Shown here: one piece after another, positions 15,772 through 24,355 of the stretch
Layout: the number at the start of each line of letters is the position of its first letter
Position numbering within the stretch: position 1 is the first letter of the stretch
Source: JBCCFX01 sp039029515
Lineage (GTDB): Bacteria > Planctomycetota > Phycisphaerae > Phycisphaerales > SM1A02
DNA: 27,933 nt
Assembly: GCA_039029515.1 (NCBI GenBank)
Contig: JBCCFX010000024.1
Coordinates: forward strand, 1 to 27,933
Direction: 5' to 3'
Translations under genes and position numbers: made by a program
Notes under the pieces: generated by a model
Told to the model about the DNA's origin: nothing
Database searches by the model: none
The model's input: only the letters and a program-made list of their open reading frames with translations

Positions 15772-17084
15772 AGACGCCACCGCACGCCGTCCGACTTGCC
15801 TTCTCATCCACGCCGCAGACACGAGGTTGTCCAGATCGCATTGCGGCCGCAGCCTTGTTGCGCGATGCCCGCGCGGCGATGGCCGATGGATCATTCGATG
15901 ATCGCATCGACTGGGCGTACGCATCTGTCCCGGAATGCCTCGGCGCGATTCGAATGAAAGTCCGAAGCCTGATTGACATGGATGATCATGAGACGGTGCG
16001 AGCCGTGCTTGCGCAGGCGCTGCTCATTCGCCCGATGCATCCCTCGCTTGGCCTGCTGCGCGGTGAGATCCTGTTGCATCTGGATCGCGTTGACGACGCC
16101 GCGCGCGAGGTTCGCCTCGCGCTCGATCAGCGCCCGACGCACGGCGAAACACTGCACCTTGGCGCGCGCATCGCCCTTCGAAACCACGATCCGGTCGGTG
16201 CCCTGCATCTTCTGGAACGCGCCGTCGCGCAGCACCCGCTCGTGGACGAATTCCGATCCGCACTCATCCCTGTCCTGCTCGACCTTGATCGCGCGCAGGA
16301 TGCAGCACGTCATGTCGACCTGTTGCTTGAGCCGAATCCGGTGCTTCGCGCGACCGTGCTCGCCAGATCCGGTTCCATGCACGATGCCCTCGCGGTGCTC
16401 ACCGAGGCCATGGCATCCGATGACAGCGATGAGGTCTGCCATGCATTCGAGGCCCAACTCGATCTGCTGGAGCGAATTGGCGACCTGCCGGCGCTCGCGA
16501 CCCTCATCGATGAACGCGATGCGAACCTGCCAACCGACATCGAATTGTGCGTCGCACGATCGATGTTGACGCTCGGACGATTCGGCGATGTGCTTCGTAT
16601 CGTTGAGCCGCTGACGAAAGATCCGACCCATCGTCTGGATGCGCTTCGCCTCCAGACGGTCGCTGCATCCGCCGGTGAGCGTCACGTCCTTGCGCGGGAA
16701 GCGCTGATGGACCTCTACCGATCATCGACAGCGGCTGAAGCATCGACGCTCGCCGATCTGTGGCGACGTGTCTGGCTCGGCCAGGCGATCATCGATCCGG
16801 TCGGATCCCGACAAGCCGGTGCCGATCCGCACGTGAGCCTGTTGCAGCCGATGCTCGCGACGGCAATCGAGGTGATCGGCGATGCGCTGGAGCACGATGA
16901 TCAGGGCTTGAGCCACACCGAGCGGCATCGTCTGGTCTCAGAGCGAACCGCATGCCTGATCGCCGCCGGGCGCCAGGACGAGGTCGTGCCACCCTTCGAG
17001 GACCAGCATGTCCCGGTGATCGAGCGAATTACGCCTTCAGCGCTCCCGACGCCGATGGAGGATCGTGCTCGGGACGCAGCCTGA
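15768..17084 (+). CDS. TPR protein, second of a coupled pair
   Basis: The 438-aa product carries tandem TPR-like units: VRAVLAQALLIRPMHPSLGLLRGEILLHLDRVDDAAREVRLALDQRP, then HLGARIALRNHDPVGALHLLERAVAQHP, each with the usual small residue-large residue spacing, at about residues 75-190. Further, weaker helix pairs reach to about residue 330. Start by ATGA overlap with the preceding gene. No signal peptide, membrane helix or catalytic motif is visible. It is 134 bases before rpsD, which has its own promoter, so the pair is likely a separate transcript. Probably a cytoplasmic scaffold; partner unknown. Confidence 0.74.
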   Translation: MKTPPHAVRLAFSSTPQTRGCPDRIAAAALLRDARAAMADGSFDDRIDWAYASVPECLGAIRMKVRSLIDMDDHETVRAVLAQALLIRPMHPSLGLLRGEILLHLDRVDDAAREVRLALDQRPTHGETLHLGARIALRNHDPVGALHLLERAVAQHPLVDEFRSALIPVLLDLDRAQDAARHVDLLLEPNPVLRATVLARSGSMHDALAVLTEAMASDDSDEVCHAFEAQLDLLERIGDLPALATLIDERDANLPTDIELCVARSMLTLGRFGDVLRIVEPLTKDPTHRLDALRLQTVAASAGERHVLAREALMDLYRSSTAAEASTLADLWRRVWLGQAIIDPVGSRQAGADPHVSLLQPMLATAIEVIGDALEHDDQGLSHTERHRLVSERTACLIAAGRQDEVVPPFEDQHVPVIERITPSALPTPMEDRARDAA

Positions 17085-17109
17085 GGCGATCTGTCGACCC
17101 CTCCGCACC

Positions 17110-17138
17110 TTGACGCATCGCGGCAAAGATGGTCTACT
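17110..17138 (+). promoter_or_regulatory. Sigma70-like promoter for rpsD
   Basis: TTGACG (17110-17115) and TCTACT (17133-17138) are separated by exactly 17 bases. The predicted start near 17145 gives a leader of about 74 bases before the rpsD ATG. Confidence 0.5.
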
Positions 17139-17153
17139 GCTCGGCTCGTTGGA

Positions 17154-17182
17154 GGTCGTCGGGCCATGTGGCCGGGACGACC
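17154..17182 (+). promoter_or_regulatory. Strong hairpin in the rpsD leader
   Basis: GGTCGTC (17154-17160) pairs with GACGACC (17176-17182), and inside it GGCC (17162-17165) pairs with GGCC (17170-17173) around the loop ATGT. The stem lies within the predicted 5' untranslated region, about 37 bases before the rpsD start. S4 is a translational autorepressor in E. coli and B. subtilis, so this is a natural candidate for its own mRNA binding site; the shape does not copy the E. coli alpha-operon pseudoknot as far as I can tell. Confidence 0.42.
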
Positions 17183-17218
17183 GCTGCGCCCGTCCAGTAC
17201 GCGGAAGGAACGGATCGT

Positions 17219-17818
17219 ATGGCTCGATATCTCGGCCCCAAGGTGAAGCTTTCACGTCGCGTGGGTGTGCCCATCGCCGATGTGCCGAAGCACACGGCCA
17301 AGCGACAGTTGACGCCGCCCGGCATGCACGGCTACCGCGGTCGCCGTCAGAAGGATTATGGCATTCGCCTCACCGAGAAGCAGAAGCTTCGATACCACTA
17401 CGGTCTGCTTGAAAAGCAATTCCGTCGTACGGTGGATCTGGCATCGCGTCGCAAGGGCAACACCGGCGAAGTGCTGCTGGAAATGCTCGAGCAGCGTCTC
17501 GACAACGTTATTCGACGTTCGGGCTTCACGCGGACGATCTGGCAGTCTCGCCAGATGGTGGTGCACCAGCACGTGCTCGTGAATGGCAAGAAGGTCGATC
17601 GCCCCAGCTATCCGGTCAAGCCGGGTGACAAGGTGGTCCTCCGTGACCGCATTCACAAGCAGGCGCGTGAGAACATGGAGTCGATGGCAGGCCACATCGT
17701 GCCGGGCTGGATCGAGGTCAACCCCTCGGAACTGTCCGCCGCGGTCGTCTCACCGCCGACCCACGATCAGATTCCGTTCGATGTGAACACGAACCTGATC
17801 GTCGAATTCTATCGATAA
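17219..17818 (+). CDS. rpsD: 30S ribosomal protein S4
   Basis: S4 nucleates assembly of the 30S subunit body by binding 16S rRNA. The 199-aa product begins MARYLGPKVKLSRRVG and shows the S4-specific region (PPGMHGYRGRRQKDYGIRLTEKQKLRYHYGLLEKQFRR) and the S4 RNA-binding domain (LLEMLEQRLDNVIRRSGF, then ARQMVVHQHVLVNGKKVDRPSYPVKPGD in near-consensus form). It ends NTNLIVEFYR, the usual C-terminus. The N-terminus lacks zinc-binding cysteines, so it is the zinc-free form. The ATG at 17219 has GGAAGGA upstream. It is a single gene, not joined to rpsM-rpsK-rpoA-rplQ, as in several phyla. It has its own promoter, leader hairpin and terminator. Confidence 0.97.
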   Translation: MARYLGPKVKLSRRVGVPIADVPKHTAKRQLTPPGMHGYRGRRQKDYGIRLTEKQKLRYHYGLLEKQFRRTVDLASRRKGNTGEVLLEMLEQRLDNVIRRSGFTRTIWQSRQMVVHQHVLVNGKKVDRPSYPVKPGDKVVLRDRIHKQARENMESMAGHIVPGWIEVNPSELSAAVVSPPTHDQIPFDVNTNLIVEFYR

Positions 17819-17862
17819 TCCCGCGATTCCCTCCCTGAGGGACCGCTCGTTACTGCTCGCTC

Positions 17863-17896
17863 ACGGCCGTCCGCTCAAGGGCGGCCGTTTCTCTTT
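17863..17896 (+). terminator. Intrinsic terminator after rpsD
   Basis: ACGGCCG (17863-17869) pairs with CGGCCGT (17882-17888) and is followed by the T-rich TTCTCTTT. It lies 44 bases after the rpsD stop. Confidence 0.7.
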
Positions 17897-17984
17897 CGGC
17901 CTCACCCCGGTACACTGATCCGTTCCCTGCAGCACGGGCAATGGCCGGTGCCGGTCCTCGAAATCACGAAGCGATCTCACTCCC

Positions 17985-20246
17985 ATGTTTAAGTTTCTGC
18001 GCAAGTACAACACGCTGATTCTCGCGATTGGCGGCAGCCTGCTGCTCGTCGTGTTCCTGCTCGGTAACGCCATCCCGGCGGTGCTCCAGCGCATGGGCGG
18101 CACCAGCGCCACGGTGGCCACGCTGAGCAACGGCAAGGACATCTCCGTTACAGAATGGGATGTCGTGCAGAACGAGGTTGAATTCCTCAGCCGCATCGGC
18201 GTCTCGATCCCGTCCGTGGGTCAGATTCGGGATCCCGAACACTGGTACCTGCTCACGATGGAAGCTGACCAGGCCGGCATGATCGGCGGCCCGTCGAGCG
18301 CCGTCCTCGAAGGCTTCATCTCCGCCCAGGAGCTGGATCAGCTCGCACTCAACGCACAGTTGCCGCGACAGTTCATCTACGAACGCTTTGCCAAGGTCAG
18401 CGGCGTGCGTCGACATGTCGTGAACTACATGAACACCGTCAAGCTGTCGGATGCCCGACTGCTGGACTTCGCCGAACGACTCCTGCCGACCGTTCAGGCG
18501 CAGATCGTAGTCCTCGAAGCAGATGCCGAACAAGGCACCATGCCAAGCGACGCGGAAATCAACGCGCACTATCAGGCGTTTCGCGACGTCGAACCGGGTG
18601 AAGGCGAGATGGGCTTCGGCTATCGCCTGCCCAACCGCGGTCAACTCGAATGGCTCTTCGTTGATCCCGATGTCGTGCGGATCGCCGCGCAGTCGTCCGA
18701 AGGGTTCTCCCGAATCAACCAGACGCTGCATTGGGAAAAGAACGCCGGCATTCGCGGCATTCCGGAAGTCGATGAGACGGCCACCATCGTGCCGCAGGTC
18801 GTCAAGGATGATCTGCTCAACGAACTCACCGAGACGATGCTCGATGACATCAGCAAGATGATTCGTCGGGAAGTCAGCCTCAGCCGTCGCGGCGTCCAGA
18901 CCGATACGGATGGCTACCTCGAACTGCCTCCGGACTGGTCGGCCAATCAACTCAACATGACTGCGGTTGCCGCGAAGATTCGCGCTGAATACGGCGTCGC
19001 AGCCATGGAGTTCACGACCGCCGACGGCGAATGGCTCACCGCAGACGAAATGACCGCCATTCCGGGCTTCAGCGCTCGGGAGCTCGTCGAGCTCGGCAAG
19101 ATCGACTGGATCCGCACGCCCGAAACCGAAGCCGAAGGCCTCGCCATCGTGCAGGCGTTCATCGACAGTGCCGAATCGTTCCGCGATGGCACGATCAACG
19201 TCGTGTCCATCGGTGGCTTGCCGATGTCGGAACTGTCCTCGCGTGTCGCCGCGAACGACGCCAACGGCGTGATCGCCACGCTGGAAGCCATGGGATTTGC
19301 GGGACGCAACGATGCGGATTCGGATGACGATGAAACCGTGATCGCGAAGATCGAATCGCTGGACAACGCACTGGTCTTCCAGCCGAGCGCTATCGGCCGC
19401 GCGACGACGCGTCGATTCACGTCGACGCCGGCATCGCTGCCGGTCATGTTCGCCGCTGCTCGCGACTTCGGTGCCGAGAACGCGGTCTACAAGACGCAGG
19501 CCAGCGTGATCGGCCCGGTGCTTCGTGCGGTCAACGGAGATACCGGCGCACTGTTCGCCTATCGCCTGATGGAACTCGACGCACGCCGCGCACCGGCGAA
19601 TGTTGACGAAGTCCGCGATGCGATCGTGCGCGATCTGCGTCGACGTTCGCACTACGAGCGACTGCTCGCGAATCAGAGTGGGTACGAAGCCACCGCTGAG
19701 ACGGACGGTCTGATCGGCCTTGCGTTGCAGGAAGGCACGATCATTCAGATCCCCGCACGCGTTGCGAAGTGCGATCTCAACCGAATCAACACCGCACGTT
19801 TCCAGGGTGAAACGCCGAAAGTCGTCCCGACGCCGCTCCCGGTGGTCGGCGACAATTCGGATGCCGTGTCGACCATCGTCGACTACGCATCTGCATTGAC
19901 TGGCGATATCAACACACTCGACGAAACGCAGCGCATCTTTGCGGTGCCAGTCGACGATTCACTGGCGCTGATGATCGTTCGGGTCGATCGCTTCCAGCCG
20001 GTGGATCAGGTGCAATTCGACACGCTGCGTCAGCAGTTGATCCTGCAGGTGCTGATTCAGGGCAACGAACTGGACATCGAAACGCGCCCGACGCCGCAGA
20101 ATCCGCAGAACATCATCGTCGATACCTTCACGAAGGACGCGATGATCGCACGTCACGGCTTCGAGTTCACGCGTCAGAACGACGAAGAGGAAGTCGACAC
20201 GACCGAAGAGACCGTGGACGAGACCGCGCTCAGCTCGGCGGGCTGA
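17985..20246 (+). CDS. PpiD/SurA-like membrane-anchored periplasmic protein
   Basis: The 753-aa product starts MFKFLRKYNT followed by one membrane helix (about residues 10-30), the arrangement of PpiD-type chaperones, which hang in the periplasm from a single N-terminal anchor. A SurA-N-like part follows: ISVTEWDVVQNEVEFL, then EGFISAQELDQLALNAQL and VVNYMNTVKLSDARLLDFAERLLPTVQAQIVVL with PSDAEINAHYQAFRDVEPGEGEMGFGYRLPNRGQLEWLFVD, matching the order of an N-domain followed by the entry to a parvulin domain. The typical parvulin core with its conserved His residues is not recognisable, so isomerase activity is doubtful. A C-terminal helical lobe (VQFDTLRQQLILQVLIQGNEL) closes the chaperone fold, and the tail is very acidic. 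ATG has no strong ribosome binding site. A chaperone role is inferred. Confidence 0.6.
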   Translation: MFKFLRKYNTLILAIGGSLLLVVFLLGNAIPAVLQRMGGTSATVATLSNGKDISVTEWDVVQNEVEFLSRIGVSIPSVGQIRDPEHWYLLTMEADQAGMIGGPSSAVLEGFISAQELDQLALNAQLPRQFIYERFAKVSGVRRHVVNYMNTVKLSDARLLDFAERLLPTVQAQIVVLEADAEQGTMPSDAEINAHYQAFRDVEPGEGEMGFGYRLPNRGQLEWLFVDPDVVRIAAQSSEGFSRINQTLHWEKNAGIRGIPEVDETATIVPQVVKDDLLNELTETMLDDISKMIRREVSLSRRGVQTDTDGYLELPPDWSANQLNMTAVAAKIRAEYGVAAMEFTTADGEWLTADEMTAIPGFSARELVELGKIDWIRTPETEAEGLAIVQAFIDSAESFRDGTINVVSIGGLPMSELSSRVAANDANGVIATLEAMGFAGRNDADSDDDETVIAKIESLDNALVFQPSAIGRATTRRFTSTPASLPVMFAAARDFGAENAVYKTQASVIGPVLRAVNGDTGALFAYRLMELDARRAPANVDEVRDAIVRDLRRRSHYERLLANQSGYEATAETDGLIGLALQEGTIIQIPARVAKCDLNRINTARFQGETPKVVPTPLPVVGDNSDAVSTIVDYASALTGDINTLDETQRIFAVPVDDSLALMIVRVDRFQPVDQVQFDTLRQQLILQVLIQGNELDIETRPTPQNPQNIIVDTFTKDAMIARHGFEFTRQNDEEEVDTTEETVDETALSSAG

Positions 20247-20273
20247 ATTCGACTCGTACGGAACCTTGCGTGA

Positions 20274-20645
20274 TCAACTCACCGGCGCGCCGGCAGGCAC
20301 CGCGCGATCGGGCGTCAGCACAATGACGTCACGCTCGACCGGATTGCCGTCGTCGTCCACGTTCTTGATGTCCGACGCCGCCAGGATCATGCCCTGACTC
20401 AACTCGCCGCGGATCTTGCGCGGCTCGAGGTTGGCGACGATGATCACCTGCTTGTCGACGAGTGATTCCGGCTCGTACCACGCGCGAATGCCGGCGCACA
20501 CCTGCCGTCCATCGGACGTGCCATCGTCAAGCTGAATCTTGAACAGACGGTCGGCGTTCGGATGCGGTTCACAGGACGTGATCGTGGCAACACGAAGATC
20601 GAGTTTGATGAAATCGTCGAACGGAATCTGCGGCTTCTCGGACAT
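20274..20645 (-). CDS. Stand-alone tRNA-binding protein (MetRS C-domain-like)
   Basis: The 123-aa product is an OB-fold of the Trbp111/EMAP type, as found at the C-terminus of many methionyl-tRNA synthetases: IPFDDFIKLDLRVATITSCEPHPNADRLFKIQLDDG, then QVCAGIRAWYEPESLVDKQVIIVANLEPRKIRG in near-consensus, and ELSQGMILAAS. Such domains dimerise and bind the elbow of tRNA; stand-alone copies serve as tRNA chaperones or as a separate MetRS beta subunit. If the methionyl-tRNA synthetase of this genome lacks this domain, this gene would supply it. ATG at 20645 has GGGAGGT about 10 bases ahead. It is convergent with the PpiD-like gene and divergent from the TPR membrane protein. A CsaA-type chaperone is the main alternative. 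Confidence 0.9.
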   Translation of the reverse strand: MSEKPQIPFDDFIKLDLRVATITSCEPHPNADRLFKIQLDDGTSDGRQVCAGIRAWYEPESLVDKQVIIVANLEPRKIRGELSQGMILAASDIKNVDDDGNPVERDVIVLTPDRAVPAGAPVS

Positions 20646-20667
20646 GCTGGTGTAAACCTCCCAAGCC

Positions 20668-20688
20668 GGCGATTGTAATCGAATCGCC
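20668..20688. promoter_or_regulatory. Inverted repeat between divergent genes
   Basis: GGCGATT (20668-20674) and AATCGCC (20682-20688) are perfect inverted repeats, with a second nested GATT-GT-AATC palindrome inside. It lies between the divergent tRNA-binding gene and the TPR membrane gene, where an operator would be expected. No T-run follows on either side. Regulatory use is a guess. Confidence 0.35.
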
Positions 20689-20811
20689 GAGCGTGATCGT
20701 CCGCACCACCAACATCGGAGTCTCCAGGACCCGGTTCAACCCTGACCGAACGCATGACGATGCTCTCTGAAGCCGTGCCGACGATGCATCGGCATGTGGA
20801 GGGATCGGACC

Positions 20812-23310
20812 ATGGAGCCATTTATCCCCGGCATCACGCCGGTGAATCCGAGCGACTCGAACAACGATGCCGCCCCGCCGCGTCCGCCTGCGGCCACGCC
20901 GCCGGCCGGCGCTGCGCCATCGGGTTCCGCCCCGCCGCCACCGCCGCCGCCCCCGATCGTTCCGCCGTCCAAATATCGACCGCCGCGTGGCAAACGAACC
21001 ATGGGCCAGAAGCTGCTGATCGCCGGCATTGGCGTGGTGCTCTTGCTCCCGGTCATCGGTATCGGATACGAGGTCTTCCGCGCCGGAACGCGCGACACGA
21101 CTGATCCGCTTGCGAGCGAACGTGCAACGAGCGTCGACGATCTCCTCCTGTTCACGGCAGGAAACGATGAAGACGAAACGCCGGCGTGGGTGGGCGAGCA
21201 ACCACTGGAGGGCCATCCGCATCGCGCTGAGCTTGACCGGTTCTTCCGATCCATGGATGACACCGCGGTGAAACGCGATTACATCGCGTACGCCGATCAC
21301 TTCAACACCGTTCGCCTGCTCGATGAAGTGCAGAAGACCGGTGCGCTGCCGGCATTGAACCGGATGGAATACAACATCGTTGCGGATCTGATTCGTCAGA
21401 ATCTCATGCGCATCATTCAGGCGAAGGCCGACATCAACAACAGTCCCGACATCCGCATCACACGGATCGAGGGCCTGCACGATTCAAACGAACTTCTCGT
21501 GTACGTCCGTGAAGTCGACGCCACTGGCGCCGTCATGCATTCACGCTGGTGGATGCTCAACGAAGATGATGCGTGGAAGACGTACGACTTCGAAGTCATC
21601 GCCACTGCAATGCGCTGGTCCGGCATCATCGCCGCCTCCACGCCGACCGCGTTCGGAGAAATGGAATCATGGACACGACATCTCGAAGAGCTTTTCGAAG
21701 TCGAAGAAACGCTTGATGCCGGCGAACTCGAGCCTGCACGCACGGCGCTCGTTCGCCTCGACAGCGCCGGCTTCCCGCCCGCGTACGAAATCATGCGGCT
21801 CATCATGTTGACAACGACTGAGATCCGTCTTGGCGATATCGCCGCCGCCGAACGTGCGCTGGTTCGGGCGACATCATTGCGTGAAGATGCGCCGGTGTTG
21901 CATGTCCTGCGCGGCTCGCTCGAACTTGGCCGCAACCGGCCCGAAGCGGCGCTTGCCGACGCAGATACGTTCATGAGCATGGTGGGCGATGACGCGGCAA
22001 CGCAGCTCGTTCGTGGCCGAGCGTTGCTCGCAATGCAGCGTGATGTGGAAGCCGCCGATGCCTATCGTCGCGGCCTGAACGAACAGCCGCAGAGCGTTGA
22101 TCATCTCGTTGGCCTCGGCCTGGCGCTCGAAGATCATGAGGCATCGGAAGTGGAAGCGTGGTTCATGGGCCTCCAGCAACCGCGACTTTCGTTTGAACCG
22201 ATCGCTCTGGCGTGGATCGACGGCAAGCGTTACGCCGCGTTCGACGTCATCGCCGATGTGATGGACACGATCGATCCGCAGCATGCGCTGGTGGCGTATT
22301 ACCGCGCGCAGGCACACGGTCGACAGCATGAACTGGATGCCGCGGTTGATGAGCTTCGGAAGGCCGTCGCGTACGCGGATGACAATCTTCGCGACTTGTT
22401 CACGCGCACGCTGCATACCGCTCTGATCGCCGCGGGTCGTCCGCGCGAAGCCTACGACGATGCGCTGGATCCACACGATGCCTTCCAGACCATCGCCAAT
22501 ACGTTGTATCGACATCAGAATCCGTATGCGATGCAGGAGCTGATCGATCATCACGAGTCGATGCATCCGGATGACATCTGGATCCACTTCCATCGTGGTC
22601 GCATGCACATGCTCGTCAACAGCCCTGACCTTGCCGCCGATTCGTTCCGCGTCGGGCTTGATGCGACCGTCGATGATGTGACGCGCGAAACGTTTGAGAT
22701 GGCGCTCATCGAATCGCTGTACGAAGACGGCCGGATGCTGGACGCCTACGACACCGTTGGTTCGCCGCGCATGACCGCGCGCGTCCTCGCCGCACGATGC
22801 ATCGCCGATCGCAACAGTCGTCGCCTGACGAAGCTGATCCGAACGCACCGCGAGCAGGAGCCGGATGATCGCGTCGTGTTCCTGTGGGATGCACACATCT
22901 CGTGGTTCAACGGCGAGTACCGTGCGGTGCTGAACCAGATCGCGGAAGTGAATTCGCTCGTCGCGGATGATGCGCTGTCCATCAAACTCTACGATGAACT
23001 TCTGGTGCGAAGTCTGGTTCGACTTGATCGTCTGGACGAAGCGCTCGATGCCGCGGCCCACGCGACCGCGCGGTCACGTGATCCGTACTTCGAGGCCATT
23101 GTGCACGCCGCCGCCGGCCGCGTCGCGCCGACCATCAGAACGCTGGAATCGTGCGTCGAGCTTGGATACGAGCCGTCACAGTTCTATCGGGACGATGATC
23201 TCGGCCCGATCATCGCCGGCGAGCCGTTTGCGATGCTGCATCAGCTCTACCCATCGCCATACGCCGAAACATCAGCGGCTGAAGCCGATGGTGACGTGAC
23301 CGATCCCTGA
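20812..23310 (+). CDS. Large TPR protein with proline-rich cytoplasmic tail and one membrane helix
   Basis: The 832-aa product starts with a Pro/Ala-rich disordered stretch (residues 1-60, including nine consecutive prolines near 41-48 and their flanks), then one membrane helix (about 67-88). The remainder is probably extracytoplasmic. Residues 115-270 look like a mixed globular domain (RWWMLNEDDAWKTYDFEVI). From about residue 285 there are many TPR-like helix pairs, such as RALVRATSLREDAPVLHVLRGSLELGRNRPEAALADADTFMS, then RGRALLAMQRDVEAADAYRRGLNEQP, and more to about residue 800. GGAGGG lies eight bases before the ATG. The ATG at 20812 follows a weak open frame from 20794. It is likely an envelope scaffold. 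Nothing ties it to a known pathway, though such proteins are frequent in planctomycetes. Confidence 0.78.
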   Translation: MEPFIPGITPVNPSDSNNDAAPPRPPAATPPAGAAPSGSAPPPPPPPPIVPPSKYRPPRGKRTMGQKLLIAGIGVVLLLPVIGIGYEVFRAGTRDTTDPLASERATSVDDLLLFTAGNDEDETPAWVGEQPLEGHPHRAELDRFFRSMDDTAVKRDYIAYADHFNTVRLLDEVQKTGALPALNRMEYNIVADLIRQNLMRIIQAKADINNSPDIRITRIEGLHDSNELLVYVREVDATGAVMHSRWWMLNEDDAWKTYDFEVIATAMRWSGIIAASTPTAFGEMESWTRHLEELFEVEETLDAGELEPARTALVRLDSAGFPPAYEIMRLIMLTTTEIRLGDIAAAERALVRATSLREDAPVLHVLRGSLELGRNRPEAALADADTFMSMVGDDAATQLVRGRALLAMQRDVEAADAYRRGLNEQPQSVDHLVGLGLALEDHEASEVEAWFMGLQQPRLSFEPIALAWIDGKRYAAFDVIADVMDTIDPQHALVAYYRAQAHGRQHELDAAVDELRKAVAYADDNLRDLFTRTLHTALIAAGRPREAYDDALDPHDAFQTIANTLYRHQNPYAMQELIDHHESMHPDDIWIHFHRGRMHMLVNSPDLAADSFRVGLDATVDDVTRETFEMALIESLYEDGRMLDAYDTVGSPRMTARVLAARCIADRNSRRLTKLIRTHREQEPDDRVVFLWDAHISWFNGEYRAVLNQIAEVNSLVADDALSIKLYDELLVRSLVRLDRLDEALDAAAHATARSRDPYFEAIVHAAAGRVAPTIRTLESCVELGYEPSQFYRDDDLGPIIAGEPFAMLHQLYPSPYAETSAAEADGDVTDP

Positions 23311-23322
23311 GCTTCGGGTCAG

Positions 23323-23368
23323 AACCCGCCCAATCCCACCCTGATCGCAGTGGTCACTGCGGCGGGTT
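23323..23368. other. Nested inverted repeats between two genes
   Basis: AACCCGCC (23323-23330) and GGCGGGTT (23361-23368) are perfect inverted repeats enclosing a second one, CGCAGTG (23346-23352) and CACTGCG (23355-23361), centred on GT. The outer 3' arm abuts the inner one. This could be a transcript-end hairpin for the TPR gene (no T-run) or an operator for the next gene, whose start is 18 bases away. Confidence 0.35.
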
Positions 23369-23386
23369 GTCCCCTATCGTGTGGGC

Positions 23387-24268
23387 ATGACCAGACCCAA
23401 CACGCCTCGTTACATCCTCGTGCTCGTGGCTCTTTGTCTCGGCCTGACGGCGATTGCCGCAGCAACCAGCCAGCGTGCCGCGCAACCCACTGACGCGCCG
23501 CGCGCCTGGGCAACCGACTCCGACTGGTACGGCGGCAAGGCCGAGTGGGCGCTGTACGACGCGACGCGCGTGATCTACGGTCAGCCGCGTGCGTACGAAG
23601 CCACGATCTTCACCAACAAGCAGAAGATGGATCCTTCGAGCACGACGAAGGCCTCCGGCCGCGGCGGCGTTGAAGTCTTCAAGCACAACGTCAGCGAAGT
23701 CGCGCCGACTGAGAACTACGACTATCGCTTCATCACGACTTCATTCGTGCGGACCGACACACTTGCACCGTACAAGCTTGTGGCTTCGACGCAGGAAGAC
23801 TGCGGCGCGACCTACCACCGATTCGTCATGGACGGCAACACGGTCGATGCCCGCGAGTACAGTTACTTTCCGAACGAAGGTGAAGCCACATCGAGCTATA
23901 GCGCGCCGCGCAACCTTGCGTTCCATGACATGCTCACGCTGACACTTCGCAACTATCCCTTTGATGATCCGAAGACGATGTCGCTCGACCTCATCAAGGA
24001 TCAATCCGACACGCACGCCGTGTCGCAGAAGCCGAACGATGCCCGTGTCGAATACATTGGTGCTGAACGCCTGACCGTTCCGTACGGCGAGATTGACACG
24101 CATCACCTTCGCGTCACGCATGCCCGTGACGGCGGCACGACCTCCAGCGATTACTGGTTCGCCGATGACCACCGCCATGTGCTGGTGCAGTACGAAGGCC
24201 CGTACGGCGTGACGTATCGACTCAAACGACTCGAATGGTGGGCGTATTGGGGCGAACCGCGTCCGTAA
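23387..24268 (+). CDS. Secreted or membrane-anchored protein of a WY-x-GKAE family
   Basis: The 293-aa product has an N-terminal hydrophobic segment (about residues 9-27) that serves as signal peptide or anchor. The mature part begins SDWYGGKAEWALYDATRVIYGQPRAYEATIFTNK and continues with YRFITTSFVRTD, LVASTQEDCGATYHRF, and LTLRNYPFD. This order matches a family best known to me from Bacteroidota, where proteins begin with WY-x-GKAEISSY-x-L-x-Q-x-RYG and include SSQEWCG; database names there (such as septum formation inhibitor Maf) are probably wrong. Function unknown. The frame opens with GTG at 23381, but the ATG at 23387 (MTRPNT) is a likelier start. It ends in TAA. It stands alone between the TPR gene and a small unknown gene. 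Confidence 0.74.
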   Translation: MTRPNTPRYILVLVALCLGLTAIAAATSQRAAQPTDAPRAWATDSDWYGGKAEWALYDATRVIYGQPRAYEATIFTNKQKMDPSSTTKASGRGGVEVFKHNVSEVAPTENYDYRFITTSFVRTDTLAPYKLVASTQEDCGATYHRFVMDGNTVDAREYSYFPNEGEATSSYSAPRNLAFHDMLTLTLRNYPFDDPKTMSLDLIKDQSDTHAVSQKPNDARVEYIGAERLTVPYGEIDTHHLRVTHARDGGTTSSDYWFADDHRHVLVQYEGPYGVTYRLKRLEWWAYWGEPRP

Positions 24269-24355
24269 GTTTCGAGTGCCGATTCGCAAGCGTCGATCCT
24301 CTCATGACGGCGGATGGAACCGCCGACCTGATCTATCGAGCAGAGGCTTGATGAC

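Noticed and set aside
17911..17916. TACACT as the -10 element of a promoter for the PpiD-like gene
   Set aside because: No convincing -35 element lies at the right distance.
17964..19652. 562-codon minus-strand frame opposite the PpiD-like gene
   Set aside because: Same reason: antisense shadow with no recognisable domain, while the plus strand shows a clear N-terminal anchor and chaperone-like layout.
21874..23061. 395-codon minus-strand frame opposite the TPR membrane gene
   Set aside because: Antisense shadow of clear TPR sequence.
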